The position numbers and the translations under genes are program-made. Below, piece after piece: positions 1 to 8,651 of a stretch of 64,000 bases of DNA. Source of the stretch: Marinobacterium rhizophilum (GTDB lineage: Bacteria > Pseudomonadota > Gammaproteobacteria > Pseudomonadales > Balneatricaceae); assembly GCF_024397915.1 (NCBI RefSeq), contig NZ_CP073347.1, positions 2,356,001-2,420,000 on the forward strand. Direction: 5' to 3'. The notes beneath the pieces are model-generated. The model saw nothing but the letters and a program-made list of their open reading frames with translations. It searched no databases and was not told where the DNA came from. How positions within the stretch are numbered: the first letter of the stretch is position 1; every line of letters starts with the position of its first letter.

Positions 1-313
1 GATGATGCTTGTGCTTCTTGTGCTTATGGCCGTGGTGATGGTCGTCTTCATAGTAATAGACTTCGCGGCGCTCGTGGCGCGGCTCGGAGTAACTGCCGCG
101 ATGGCCATTGGTATTAATGGAAGTACCCACGGCAGCACCCACACCGGCACCGAGAATGGCGCCGTCACGCCCGCCTATTTCAGCCCCCAATGCCCCCCCT
201 ACCGCGCCCCCCAGGGCGCCACCTATAGCGGAGTCAACGGTCAGGCTGTTGCCGGCCATTGCCATGGCGGGCAGCAGCGATACAAACACAATGGCAAACA
301 GAGACTTTTTCAT
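1..313 (-). CDS. Glycine-zipper, His-rich secreted small protein (C-terminus cut by window edge)
   Basis: An open frame starts with ATG at 313 after a strong AAGGAGA ribosome site and runs off the left edge without a stop, so only the first 104 codons are seen. A signal peptide is clear (MKKSLFAIVFVSLLPAMAMA, then GNS). A glycine zipper follows at about residues 28-60 (AIGGALGGAVGGALGAEIGG and further GxxxG steps), as in outer-membrane-associated glycine-zipper proteins. The tail is charged and rich in His and Lys (DDHHHGHKHKKHKHH), which could bind metal; that is inference. It is probably a periplasmic or outer-membrane small protein of unknown function. The frames read on the plus strand here are shadows. 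Confidence 0.75.
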   Translation of the reverse strand, partial: MKKSLFAIVFVSLLPAMAMAGNSLTVDSAIGGALGGAVGGALGAEIGGRDGAILGAGVGAAVGTSINTNGHRGSYSEPRHERREVYYYEDDHHHGHKHKKHKHH

Positions 314-792
314 AAGTATCTCCTTAAGAGTATCCGGGTTACGCAAAAAGCAGGGCTAAATCGCTGCGAGAAACAGCAATTACTTCAATAATTTAAAACT
401 GTCGCTGGAGCTTTTAGCCGGAGAATCGCTCGGCGAGCATGCAGTTTAAAGTCACGTCATCGTGAAAAGCGCTCATTTAAGTATCACAGCGAACACTCTT
501 TTAAAAAATACGCTGTCCCTTGCATTCCAATAGCGCCCATTTAACAGCAGCGACACTGAACAAAACATGAAGGCGCGCATTCTAAAAGGCGCTGTCAAAA
601 CACACCAGACGTCTCGATATACCGACACCCACTCACTGCATATTTAAAACAGGGTTTGCGCTGGCCTGCGCGAGCAACTTGAGCCATGCTGATGGCTCTG
701 TGAGCATGGCTGCGGAACTTGTCGACCCGGACGCCGTCTGTCGAATGCTCGCGAGCGATTTCAGACCAGTCTACCCAGAGGACCTGTGACTC
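314..792. other. Intergenic region, no gene recognised
   Basis: About 480 bases between two divergent genes. It contains short open frames (for example a 70-codon minus-strand frame at 595-807) but none with a convincing ribosome site or recognisable protein. It should hold the promoters of both flanking genes; no clear sigma-70 pair was identified by eye. Confidence 0.4.
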
Positions 793-1443
793 ATGCTCAA
801 ACTTCACGGCGTTGCACTCAGCAACTACTACAACATCGTCAAGCAGGCCATGCTGGAAAAAGGCATGGCGTTCGAAGAAGTCTTCACGCCGCCGTCGCAG
901 GAAGCCGCCTTCCTGGCCAAGAGCCCAATGGGGAAAATCCCGTGCCTCGAAACCCCCGAGGGCTTTGTGTCCGAATCAATGGCCATTCTGGAATACCTGG
1001 AAGAGACCCAGCCAACCCCGGCGCTGCTGCCGGCCGGCGCCTTTGACCGTGCCAAGGTGCGTGAGATCATCAAGTACGCCGAACTCTACCTGGACGCCCC
1101 CGCTCGCCGACTGCTGGGCCATGTACTCTTCGGTGCGCCACTGTCACAGGAAGCCCATGAGCAGGTACGCCCCGACATCGAAAAAGGCCTGACCGCGCTG
1201 AAACGCCTGACGGGTTTTGAACCCTGGGTCGCGGGAACCGAGTTCGGCCTTGCCGACATAGCCCTGCTGCACGCCCTGGGCCTGGTTATCGCCATCGTCA
1301 AGCCCATGTACGACTGGGACCTTCTGGCGGACGAGCCGGAGCTGGCCGCCTGGATGCAGCGTGCCGCTGCCAGGGAACATAGCCAGACGGTTCTGACCGC
1401 CCAGCAAAAAGTACGCGAAGCCATGATGAAAAAGAAAGCCTGA
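793..1443 (+). CDS. Glutathione S-transferase family protein
   Basis: 216 residues, the usual size of a soluble cytosolic GST. The N-terminal thioredoxin-like domain (about 1-78) has the expected GST features: an early Ser/Asn cluster (VALSNYYN, about residues 7-14) where the catalytic Ser or Tyr sits, the cis-proline loop GKIPCLE near residue 49, and the glutathione-binding SES motif near 61. The C-terminal helical domain (about 88-210) includes the N-capping-like GTEFGLADIALL segment near 148. The family conjugates glutathione to electrophiles or reduces disulfides; the substrate cannot be told from sequence. It is monocistronic, with a hairpin just after the stop. ATG at 793 is the first in-frame start giving a full N-terminal strand. 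Confidence 0.88.
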   Translation: MLKLHGVALSNYYNIVKQAMLEKGMAFEEVFTPPSQEAAFLAKSPMGKIPCLETPEGFVSESMAILEYLEETQPTPALLPAGAFDRAKVREIIKYAELYLDAPARRLLGHVLFGAPLSQEAHEQVRPDIEKGLTALKRLTGFEPWVAGTEFGLADIALLHALGLVIAIVKPMYDWDLLADEPELAAWMQRAAAREHSQTVLTAQQKVREAMMKKKA

Positions 1444-1465
1444 CACCCCTGGCGTCAACGCAGAA

Positions 1466-1487
1466 ACGCCGGCTCATGAGCCGGCGT
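1466..1487. terminator. Palindromic hairpin after the GST gene
   Basis: A perfect 22-base palindrome (ACGCCGGCTC paired with GAGCCGGCGT around AT) lies 22 bases after the GST stop, followed by a T-rich stretch (TTCTGGTTTCT). It probably ends GST transcription. The U-tract is interrupted, so efficiency is uncertain. The permease gene converges on it from the other side, so it may serve both directions. Confidence 0.6.
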
Positions 1488-1543
1488 TCTGGTTTCTGAC
1501 TGCGCCTCCTGCCAACCCTGTTCAGGCGGCAGGTGCGCACCGG

Positions 1544-2905
1544 TTACTCACGAAAACGTGCGCACGCCGACCAGTTATTCATCAGCAGGTAGTAGGTGAC
1601 ACCGGCCGGTATCAGGCTGGCATACCAGGACACCGAGGAAAACCAGAGCGCAACCACGGCACCCACCAGGGACGCCACAATCGCAGCGTAGTTCACGCCA
1701 CGGTACGGACCCTTCTCGTCATACAGTTTGGAGATATCCAGGCTGCGACGACGCAGGATAAAGTAGTCCACCACCATGACCGCGAAGATCGGCCCCAAAA
1801 AGGCGGAATAGGTCTGAACGAAGGCCTGCAGGCCCGCGGATGATTCTTCTTTCACCAGCTCCCAGGGGAAGGTACCGAAAGCCGCCAGCCCCACCAGGAT
1901 GGTAGCGGTGCGGAATTTCAGCTTGAACACGTCCATCAGGATATAGGTTGGCGGTACCACGTTGTTCAGTACGTTGGTGGTGACCTGGGCAAAGGCGATA
2001 AACAGCAGCGTCGTAATCAGCAGCGCCTGGTTATCCACCGCACTGGCGAATACCTGGATCGGATCGGATACGCCGGTGGCACCGGACACCATCAGGCCAA
2101 TCAACCCCATGAACAGGGTGCAGGGCAAGATGGACATGGCGTAGAGCGTGGTCAAAAGGCCCGGGCCGCTGCCTTTTTTCAGCTCGCGGGAATAGTCACT
2201 CACGTTCAGCATCATGGTGCTGTAAATACCCAGGAACAGCATGGTAGCGCCCCAGAATGGCATGCCCCAGGTGCCCTCGATATTCACCAGGTTGGTGGTG
2301 ATTTCATCGCCGTAGCGATCGATCACGCTATAGAACATGTACATCAGTGACGCCAGGATAAAGACACTGCCAAAGTTTTCCAGCCACTTGATGCCCTGGA
2401 AGCCGAGCATTGACAGGGCGATCTGCAACAGCTGGAACACCACGAAGAAAAACACCAGGTTATCAAAGCCAAACAGACTGGCCGAAACCGCATTGATGGC
2501 ACCGGCCCCTATCCAGCTTTGAAAGCCATACCACACAATGGCGGGCACCGCGCGCACCAGGCCCGGAAAACGGGTTCCGGCAAAGCCAAAGGCGCTGCGC
2601 GCCTGCACCATAAAGGGAATGCCGTACTTGTAACCGGCGGCGCCGTTGAACGCCAGCGCGATACCGATAACAAAGCAGCCAATCGCAATGGCCATACAGG
2701 CCTGCAACAGGTTGAGCGTACCGACGATGCTCGAGCCCATTGCAAAGGTGCCGATGGAGACACAGCCACCGAACCAGGCCAGCAGGTAGGACAGTCGCCC
2801 CATGATGCGGGTTTCCTGGGGCGCCAGTGACTCCTCGCCTGCGGCCTTGGTCTGGACGGGCTCATCCACCTTGGCGGTGCCCGTTAACGCTTGCTGATTT
2901 TGCAT
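1544..2905 (-). CDS. NCS1-family nucleobase/hydantoin/allantoin permease
   Basis: 453 residues with about 12 hydrophobic segments, starting at roughly residue 40 after a hydrophilic N-terminus. The pattern fits NCS1 symporters (CodB, Mhp1, PucI): an early GxxxSIGTFAMGSS segment for TM1, the WYGFQSWIGAGAI motif typical of the Mhp1/allantoin branch near 125, and a conserved NVSDYSRELKKG loop near 235. These carriers take up purines, cytosine, allantoin or hydantoins with Na+ or H+ in the inner membrane. It lies 111 bases downstream of a racemase of the Asp/Glu/hydantoin family on the same strand, so uptake of a hydantoin-like or ureide compound is the likely job. A short hairpin (2922-2938, ACGGG/CCCGT) separates the two. 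Substrate is inference. Confidence 0.85.
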   Translation of the reverse strand: MQNQQALTGTAKVDEPVQTKAAGEESLAPQETRIMGRLSYLLAWFGGCVSIGTFAMGSSIVGTLNLLQACMAIAIGCFVIGIALAFNGAAGYKYGIPFMVQARSAFGFAGTRFPGLVRAVPAIVWYGFQSWIGAGAINAVSASLFGFDNLVFFFVVFQLLQIALSMLGFQGIKWLENFGSVFILASLMYMFYSVIDRYGDEITTNLVNIEGTWGMPFWGATMLFLGIYSTMMLNVSDYSRELKKGSGPGLLTTLYAMSILPCTLFMGLIGLMVSGATGVSDPIQVFASAVDNQALLITTLLFIAFAQVTTNVLNNVVPPTYILMDVFKLKFRTATILVGLAAFGTFPWELVKEESSAGLQAFVQTYSAFLGPIFAVMVVDYFILRRRSLDISKLYDEKGPYRGVNYAAIVASLVGAVVALWFSSVSWYASLIPAGVTYYLLMNNWSACARFRE

Positions 2906-3016
2906 GATGATTCCTCACACAACGGGTCTTGAGCCCGTATTGTTATTATATTGCTGCCCGGTCGACACGGGGGCATCGCCGAGCTCGACTCTCAATAGCC
3001 AGCCCTGAGGCCGGGT

Positions 3017-3757
3017 TCAGCGTCCCCTGTTCGACAGGTGCTCGAACTGGCCGCTAAAGACCTTGGGACGCGGAAATGCCAGGTCGCCATGCTTGCTGGT
3101 GCCCAGCCCCAGACTGACCAGGGATTCCGCCAGTTTCATCGCGGCGGTGACGCCTTCAACTACCGGCAACCCGACTTCCTGGCTGATCTGCTGGCGCAGA
3201 TCCGCCATGCCACCGCAGCCGAGCACGATGGCACCTATGTTGTCTTCTGCCTTGGCGCGCAGACATTCCTCGATAATCCGGTCCAGTGCGGCATTACCGC
3301 TGTCTTCCAGATCCAGCACCGGAATCTCCGCCGCCCGTACCCGCCGGCAGTGGTGAGCAAAACCGTAGGACTGCAGCAGATGCTCGGCGATGATGCCGGT
3401 GCGACCCAGGGTCGTCACGATCGAAAAGCGGGTACTGATCAGGGTGGCCATGTGAAAGGCTGCCTCCGCAATACCGATCACCGGCGCCCGGGTCAGCTCC
3501 CGCGCAGCGAGCAGGCCTGGGTCACCGAAGCAGGCGATGATGTAAGCATCGGCCTGCTCAAGTTCGCCGGCACGCACCTCTTCCAGCACACCGACTGCAC
3601 TGATGGCCTCGTCGAAGTGACTCTCGATGGACACAGGACCACTGCGCGGGTTGGTTGCAACCACCCGGGTACCGGGTGCAGCTATGTGCTGCGCAGCCTC
3701 GCCGATCTTCTCGGTCATGCTCGCTGTTGTATTTGGATTTATTACGCGAATCTGCAT
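3017..3757 (-). CDS. Asp/Glu/hydantoin racemase family protein (hydantoin- or allantoin-racemase-like)
   Basis: About 246 residues. The N-terminus (IRVINPNTTASMTEKI) is the signature of HyuE/allantoin racemases and maleate isomerase relatives. The two catalytic cysteines are both present, in ACFGDPG near residue 76 and LGCGGM near residue 181, as expected for cofactor-independent two-base racemisation. A GTG six bases further upstream (3763) is possible, but the AGGGAG ribosome site is five bases before the ATG at 3757 and abuts the GTG, so ATG is preferred. It is the first gene of a two-gene unit with the NCS1 permease. Family knowledge points to 5-substituted hydantoins or allantoin as substrate. 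No hydantoinase or allantoinase is in the window, so the pathway is incomplete here. Confidence 0.82.
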   Translation of the reverse strand: MQIRVINPNTTASMTEKIGEAAQHIAAPGTRVVATNPRSGPVSIESHFDEAISAVGVLEEVRAGELEQADAYIIACFGDPGLLAARELTRAPVIGIAEAAFHMATLISTRFSIVTTLGRTGIIAEHLLQSYGFAHHCRRVRAAEIPVLDLEDSGNAALDRIIEECLRAKAEDNIGAIVLGCGGMADLRQQISQEVGLPVVEGVTAAMKLAESLVSLGLGTSKHGDLAFPRPKVFSGQFEHLSNRGR

Positions 3758-3827
3758 CGTCACTCCCTGGGTTGGTTAGGACACAGGTACCGTTTTACTG
3801 AAGAACAATTGAGTTCGCAAGACAAAT

Positions 3828-3851
3828 AACATTATTGTTAACAATTATGTT
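3828..3851. promoter_or_regulatory. AT-rich near-perfect palindrome upstream of the racemase gene
   Basis: A 24-base inverted repeat centred on GTTAAC: left arm AACATTATTGTT, right arm AACAATTATGTT, 22 of 24 positions symmetric. It lies about 70 bases upstream of the racemase start in otherwise GC-rich DNA, a typical place and composition for a repressor or activator site controlling the racemase-permease unit. No regulator gene is adjacent. Confidence 0.45.
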
Positions 3852-4220
3852 TTGGGCCAAAAAGTCCCGGTAGCCCGTCAGAATCACCCATCTCCCGGCG
3901 ATTTCGGCCTGGTTAAAGCGTTCAACTTCATCAAGATAGGCGCGAGAATAGCGCCCAGGAACGGCCTCGAAAACGCGGCGCAACAGGACGTCTGCATGAA
4001 ACCACCGCATAAAAACCCGCACATTCAGTGAAAACTTTTCTCGCAGATCGCCGTAAGGTCAGATTCCGTGACGCCCCGGGACCCCGGCCTTCGTGCATTG
4101 CTCGCCCAGAGCGCACCGGATCTACTGATCACCTATGCTGTATTAAAGGCAAAGGTGCCCTGCCGGGATCACAAGGGCAGGGCCCAGCAACTTAACCCCT
4201 GAAAACCGGAGGCGTGCGCC
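3852..4220. other. Intergenic region, no gene recognised
   Basis: Short minus-strand frames (3795-4022 and 3931-4116) overlap here, but neither has a clear ribosome site or a recognisable family. A good GGAGG ribosome site near 4207 belongs to the next plus-strand gene. Confidence 0.4.
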
Positions 4221-4442
4221 ATGTTTCTTAAACAAAAATCCAACGGTCACATGGTGGAGGTTCTTGCCCTGGAGGGCCTGTTCAACCCCTTCAGCCCGGC
4301 GATTTCCGGGCGTTACAATCATGGCGAGGAAGCCCAGGATCCCGAGGAGTTTTCCAAGGACGACCTTGTTTTCCTGTCCGGTGAAGCCCTGCCACGCTGC
4401 TGGACCGATTCCCATTACCGCGACGACGAACTCAAGCGCTAG
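4221..4442 (+). CDS. Small conserved protein of unknown function (73 aa)
   Basis: A 73-codon frame with ATG after a GGAGG site at the right distance. The protein is soluble and acidic in the middle (HGEEAQDPEEFSKDDL) and ends with LPRCWTDSHYRDDELKR. I recall similar ~70-residue proteins in Pseudomonas and relatives that start MFLKQKS and keep the SGEALPRCW segment. That is memory, not a search. Some are labelled acetyltransferases, but 73 residues cannot hold a GNAT fold, so that name would be wrong. Function is unknown. It lies 129 bases upstream of the HlyU-family gene on the same strand. Confidence 0.65.
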   Translation: MFLKQKSNGHMVEVLALEGLFNPFSPAISGRYNHGEEAQDPEEFSKDDLVFLSGEALPRCWTDSHYRDDELKR

Positions 4443-4571
4443 GACGGCGCAAATTTCCTTGCCCCGCACTTGCACAAAAGCTACCGTCTGAGCACGACCG
4501 CCGGCCAAAGACGCCCTGGCGAACAGCACCGGGCGGTGCAGACAGCAACGAAACTGGAACAGGAGAAACCG

Positions 4572-4880
4572 ATGGGCCTGGGTACATTATTGAAAAAGGT
4601 GTTCGGTGCAGGTGACGGCACCCAGGGCAACCAGGCACAGAGCCTCGGCGAGCCCATTGAATACAAGGGCTATCAGATCTTTCTGCAGCCCCGCGCCCTG
4701 GGTGGCCAGTTTGGCGTCGGCGGCCTGATTCGCAAGACGACAGCGGACGGAGAAACCCGCGAGCACGTTTTTATCCGTGCAGACCAGGCACCAAGTCGAG
4801 ACCTGTGCAACGAAATCACCCTGCAAAAAGCCCGCAATGCCATCGACACCCTGGGCGACAGCCTGTTCCCGGATAACTGA
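4572..4880 (+). CDS. HlyU-family protein
   Basis: 102 residues starting at ATG 4572 after AGGAGA; the open frame extends further upstream but this start fits the family. The layout matches the HlyU domain family: a short N-terminal segment (MGLGTLLKKVFG), EPIEYKGYQIFLQPRAL, then GGQFGVGGLIRK, then ETREHVFIRADQAPS, and a C-terminal helix containing KARNAIDTLGD. Members are often called transcriptional activators of haemolysin, but most are small proteins with little direct functional evidence, so the role here is open. It has no helix-turn-helix I can point to. Confidence 0.8.
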   Translation: MGLGTLLKKVFGAGDGTQGNQAQSLGEPIEYKGYQIFLQPRALGGQFGVGGLIRKTTADGETREHVFIRADQAPSRDLCNEITLQKARNAIDTLGDSLFPDN

Positions 4881-4960
4881 GCCGCTGCCTGCGCAGCAAG
4901 CCACAGCCCGTATCGAGGCCGCACCTGCTGCAGCTGAGCAGCAGGTCACCGGGCACCTAA

Positions 4961-4979
4961 TTATTCAATCAGAGAATAA
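4961..4979. promoter_or_regulatory. TTATTC/GAATAA inverted repeat upstream of the SulP gene
   Basis: TTATTC at 4961-4966 and GAATAA at 4974-4979 form a short inverted repeat in an AT-rich patch about 65 bases before the permease start. The surrounding bases include TTGCTTAATT and TATGCGCTAGACT, which could be promoter elements. A GC-rich hairpin at 4923-4946 (ACCTGCTG/CAGCAGGT) sits just upstream and may end the HlyU-family transcript. Both are weak calls from position and symmetry only. Confidence 0.25.
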
Positions 4980-5043
4980 CCTTATTGCTTAATTGAATAT
5001 GCGCTAGACTGGCCCTCCCTGTCAGCAAAGCACGTGGATTGGC

Positions 5044-6762
5044 ATGCAGCGTTACCTCCCCTTCCTGCAGTGGCTGCCCGGTTATCGCCGCGCAGACCTA
5101 GCGGCCGACCTGCTGGCCGCGGTCATCGTTACCGTCATGCTGATACCGCAATCCCTGGCCTACGCGCTGCTGGCAGGCTTGCCAGCCGAGGCGGGACTCT
5201 ATGCCAGCATACTGCCACTGATCGCCTACGGGCTCTTTGGGTCCAGCCGGACCCTGGCCGTAGGGCCGGTGGCCGTCGTCTCGCTGATGACCGCTGCCGT
5301 CGTGGGGCAGATCGCCGTGCAGGGCAGCATGGGCTACATCAACGCGGCCATAGCACTGGCACTGATCAGCGGCCTGATGCTGCTGGGCATGGGGCTGCTG
5401 CGGCTGGGATTCGTCGCCAACTTTCTAAGCCACCCGGTCATGTCCGGCTTTGTATCCGCATCCGGACTGATCATCGCCGCCAGCCAGCTCAAGCACCTGC
5501 TGGGCGTTGAGGCTTCAGGCGACACCCTTTTGCAACTGGCACAGGAACTGTGGCAGAGCCGCCACAACATTCATGCACTTAGCCTGGCGCTCGGCGGCAG
5601 TTGCATGATCTTTCTGCTGCTGATACGCCGCTACCTGAAGTCCAGCCTGATCAGCCTCGGCTGCGCCCCCAGGCTGGCCGACCTGGTCGCCAGGGCTGGC
5701 CCCATACTGGCCGTGATCGGCACCACCAGCCTCACGGCCTGGTTCAACCTCGATGCCCAGGGACTGCGTATCCTGGGTGCCGTGCCTGCTGGCCTGCCCG
5801 CCCTGACCGCGCCCCGGATATCGCTCGCACTGCTGGAACAGCTCTGGCTGCCGGCGCTGCTGATCAGTACCATCGGCTTTGTCGAATCGGTTTCGGTGGC
5901 CCAGACACTGGCGGCCAAGCGCCGCCAGCGCATCGACCCGGACCAGGAACTCATTGGCCTTGGCGCCAGCAATATCGCCTCGTCACTGTCCGGCGGCTTC
6001 CCGGTAACAGGGGGCTTCTCGCGCTCGGTCGTCAATTTCGATGCCGGCGCCGCCACCCCCGCCGCTGGTGCCTTTACCGCGATCGGGATAGCGCTGGCAA
6101 CCCTGTTCCTGACACCGCTGATTTTTTTCCTGCCGCTGACCGTTCTGGCCGCTACCATCATGGTCGCGGTGCTGAGCCTGGTGGACCTGGCTGCCATCGG
6201 GCGCACCTGGCGCTACTCGCGCCACGACGGCCTGGCACTGCTGGCCACCCTCCTCGCGACCCTGCTGGCCGGCGTCACCTCCGGGGTGCTGATCGGCGTG
6301 GCGCTGTCGTTACTGCTCTACCTGCACCGTACCAGCCGTCCCCACAGCGCCATTGTCGGCCGGGTTCCCGGCACCGAACACTTTCGAAATACGGAACGTC
6401 ACGCGGTGGAAACGGACCCTGCGCTCTGCATACTGCGCATCGACGAGGGGCTCTATTTCGCCAACACCCGCTTTCTGGAGGATCGCGTCTATGCCCAGAT
6501 GGCAACACAGCAACGGCTGCAGCACCTGATTCTGATGTGCCCGGCGGTCAATCATATCGATGCCTCGGCGCTGGAAGCCCTGGAGGCCATCAACGCCCGC
6601 CTGCAGGACGCCGGCATCCAGCTGCACCTGTGCGAAGTCAAGGGGCCCGTGATGGATGCACTGCGCAACAGTGATCTGCTGCAGCACCTGAGCGGGCGGG
6701 TATTCCTAAGCACTTTCCAGGCCTGGCAAGCACTTGGCGGCACCAGGGCCGACGGAGCCTGA
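5044..6762 (+). CDS. SulP-family anion permease with C-terminal STAS domain
   Basis: 572 residues, standard for bacterial SulP/SLC26 transporters. The N-terminus carries the family signature (RADLAADLLAAVIVTVMLIPQSLAYALLAGLPAEAGLY, about residues 17-50, interrupted here only by length), followed by about 10-14 membrane segments to residue 430. The cytoplasmic STAS domain (about 455-565) has CILRIDEGLYFANTRFLEDRV and the loop NHIDASALEAL, where many regulators carry a phosphorylatable Ser; here SALEAL keeps a Ser. The family moves sulfate, bicarbonate, C4-dicarboxylates or other anions across the inner membrane, and sequence alone does not decide which. No carbonic anhydrase or sulfur gene is beside it. 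It converges with the ABC exporter gene. Confidence 0.9.
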   Translation: MQRYLPFLQWLPGYRRADLAADLLAAVIVTVMLIPQSLAYALLAGLPAEAGLYASILPLIAYGLFGSSRTLAVGPVAVVSLMTAAVVGQIAVQGSMGYINAAIALALISGLMLLGMGLLRLGFVANFLSHPVMSGFVSASGLIIAASQLKHLLGVEASGDTLLQLAQELWQSRHNIHALSLALGGSCMIFLLLIRRYLKSSLISLGCAPRLADLVARAGPILAVIGTTSLTAWFNLDAQGLRILGAVPAGLPALTAPRISLALLEQLWLPALLISTIGFVESVSVAQTLAAKRRQRIDPDQELIGLGASNIASSLSGGFPVTGGFSRSVVNFDAGAATPAAGAFTAIGIALATLFLTPLIFFLPLTVLAATIMVAVLSLVDLAAIGRTWRYSRHDGLALLATLLATLLAGVTSGVLIGVALSLLLYLHRTSRPHSAIVGRVPGTEHFRNTERHAVETDPALCILRIDEGLYFANTRFLEDRVYAQMATQQRLQHLILMCPAVNHIDASALEALEAINARLQDAGIQLHLCEVKGPVMDALRNSDLLQHLSGRVFLSTFQAWQALGGTRADGA

Positions 6763-6774
6763 AGATAAGCCCGT

Positions 6775-8592
6775 CTAGCCGGCCACCTCGTCACCCGAGG
6801 GTTCGTGCTGCTTCTGCTGTTGCTGCTGAATATGCCAGAGGTGCGCATAGCTGCCGTTTTGCGCCAGCAGTGCATGATGACTGCCCTGCTCGACAATACG
6901 CCCTTCCTGCATCACCACAATATGGTCCGCATCAACGATGGTGGACAGCCGGTGGGCGATCACCAGGCTGGTCTGACCCCGGGATACCTCACGGATAGCC
7001 TGCAGAATACTGCGCTCCGAGCGGCTGTCCAGGGATGAGGTGGCCTCATCGAATACCAGGATGGGCGGACGTTTGAGGATCGTGCGAGCAATCGCCACAC
7101 GCTGCTTCTCCCCACCGCTGAGCTTGAGCCCGCGCTCCCCGACGAGAGTGTCACGACCGTTCGGCAGGCGGGCGATAAAGCCATCCAGGTGCGCCAGGCG
7201 AATCGCTTCGTCAATCTCCGCCTCGCTGGCTTCAATGCGGCCATAGCGGATATTTTCGTAGATCGAGGCATTAAACAGCACCGTATCCTGGGGAACGATG
7301 CCGATGGCGCGACGCAGGGACTCCTGACTGACCGAGCGGATATCCTGGCCATCGATCAGCACCGCACCTGCCCCCACGTCATAAAACCGGAACAGCAGCT
7401 TGACCAGGGTCGACTTGCCGGAACCGCTGGCGCCCACCACCGCGACCTTCTGCCGCGGCCGCACCCGCAGGTTGATGCCATCGAGAATCCGGCGCTCAGG
7501 TCCATAGCCAAAATCCACCCCACGAAACTCGATCTCGCCCCGGCTGATGTGCAGCTCCCGGGCTTGCTCGGCATCCTGAATGGCCGGGGCACGGCGCATC
7601 AGGGCAAACATGCGCTCGATGTTGGCCAGGGACCCCTTCATTTCCCGATACACGAAACCGAGAAAATTCAGCGGCATAAACAGCTGCATCATAAAGGCAT
7701 TGATCAGTACGAAGTCACCCAGCGTCATGCTGCCGGCCACCACATTGCGCCCTGCCAGCACCATCATGGCGGTCATCGCCAGGCCAATGATCAGGGCCTG
7801 ACCGCCATTGAGCGCAAAGAGTGTCAGCCGGTTCTTGCGCCGCGCGACCTCCCACTCCTCCAGGTCGCTGTCGTAGCGTCCAGCCTCGTAGCGCTCGTTG
7901 GTGAAGTATTTTACCGTCTCGTAATTCAGCAGGCTGTCCACCGCACGGGAGTTGCTCTGTGAGTCCGCCTTGTTCGCGGCCCGTACGTAGCCGGTGCGCC
8001 AGTCCGTGGCCACCACCGAATAGGCCACATAGAGCACCACGGCCAGCAGCGTGATCAGGGCAAACCAGGCCGAGTAGTTGGCCAGCAGCAGGCCGATGAC
8101 CAGGGCGATTTCCAGCAGCGTCGGCACAATGTTGAAGACCATGAAGCGCATCAGGAAACTGACGCCCGACACACCGCGCTCGATATCCCGCGACAGGCCG
8201 CCGGTGCTGCGATTGAGGTGAAAATCCAGCTCCAGCGCATGCAGATGATTGAAGACCGCAAGACCGATACGGCGCATGGCCCGTTCGGTCACACGGCCAA
8301 ACAGCGTGTCGCGTATCTCGCCAAACAGCACATTGATAAAGCGCACGGAACCGTAGGCCAGCAACAGGCCCAGCGGCAACGCCACCGGAGCGCCGGCGCC
8401 GGCATCCATGGCATCGACGATATGCTTGAGAATAAAGGGCATGCCGACACTGGCAAGCTTGGCCGCCACCAGACAGCCCAGCGCCAGCAGAATGCGGCTG
8501 CGGTATTCGAGCAGATACGGAATCAGCGCCCGCAGGGTCTGCAGGTTGATGGTGGAATCGTCCGCCTCCGGATGGTACGAGCGATGCTTCAT
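6775..8592 (-). CDS. Atm1/ABCB7-type ABC exporter, fused permease and ATPase
   Basis: 605 residues from ATG 8592; the open frame extends to a TTG at 8625 without a better ribosome site. One half-transporter: six membrane helices (about residues 20-300) then an ATPase domain with Walker A (GASGSGKST), signature LSGGEKQR, Walker B (ILVFDEATSSLD) and the H-loop (AHRLSTI). The segment NYETVKYFTNERYEAGRYD and the N-terminal RCMxIG-like helix match the Atm1/HMT1 branch, which exports glutathione-linked sulfur or metal conjugates. It works as a homodimer in the inner membrane. The Gln-rich C-terminal tail is probably disordered. Family branch is fairly sure; substrate is inference. A glutathione transferase lies in the same region but not in the same unit. 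Confidence 0.9.
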   Translation of the reverse strand: MKHRSYHPEADDSTINLQTLRALIPYLLEYRSRILLALGCLVAAKLASVGMPFILKHIVDAMDAGAGAPVALPLGLLLAYGSVRFINVLFGEIRDTLFGRVTERAMRRIGLAVFNHLHALELDFHLNRSTGGLSRDIERGVSGVSFLMRFMVFNIVPTLLEIALVIGLLLANYSAWFALITLLAVVLYVAYSVVATDWRTGYVRAANKADSQSNSRAVDSLLNYETVKYFTNERYEAGRYDSDLEEWEVARRKNRLTLFALNGGQALIIGLAMTAMMVLAGRNVVAGSMTLGDFVLINAFMMQLFMPLNFLGFVYREMKGSLANIERMFALMRRAPAIQDAEQARELHISRGEIEFRGVDFGYGPERRILDGINLRVRPRQKVAVVGASGSGKSTLVKLLFRFYDVGAGAVLIDGQDIRSVSQESLRRAIGIVPQDTVLFNASIYENIRYGRIEASEAEIDEAIRLAHLDGFIARLPNGRDTLVGERGLKLSGGEKQRVAIARTILKRPPILVFDEATSSLDSRSERSILQAIREVSRGQTSLVIAHRLSTIVDADHIVVMQEGRIVEQGSHHALLAQNGSYAHLWHIQQQQQKQHEPSGDEVAG

Positions 8593-8651
8593 GGCGCGGC
8601 CCTGGCTGATAAATGGAAAACCCAAAGGCAGCTACTATACCGCCCGCAGAG

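Noticed and set aside
595..807. 70-codon minus-strand frame upstream of the GST gene
   Set aside because: No ribosome site, no recognisable family, and composition like neighbouring non-coding DNA.
3795..4116. Two overlapping short minus-strand frames
   Set aside because: Some segments look protein-like (YLDEVERFNQAEIAGRWV) but there is no good start or match. Could be a gene remnant; not supported enough to list.
8593..8625. TTG start extending the ABC exporter by 11 residues
   Set aside because: No ribosome site before the TTG. ATG at 8592 gives the usual N-terminus.
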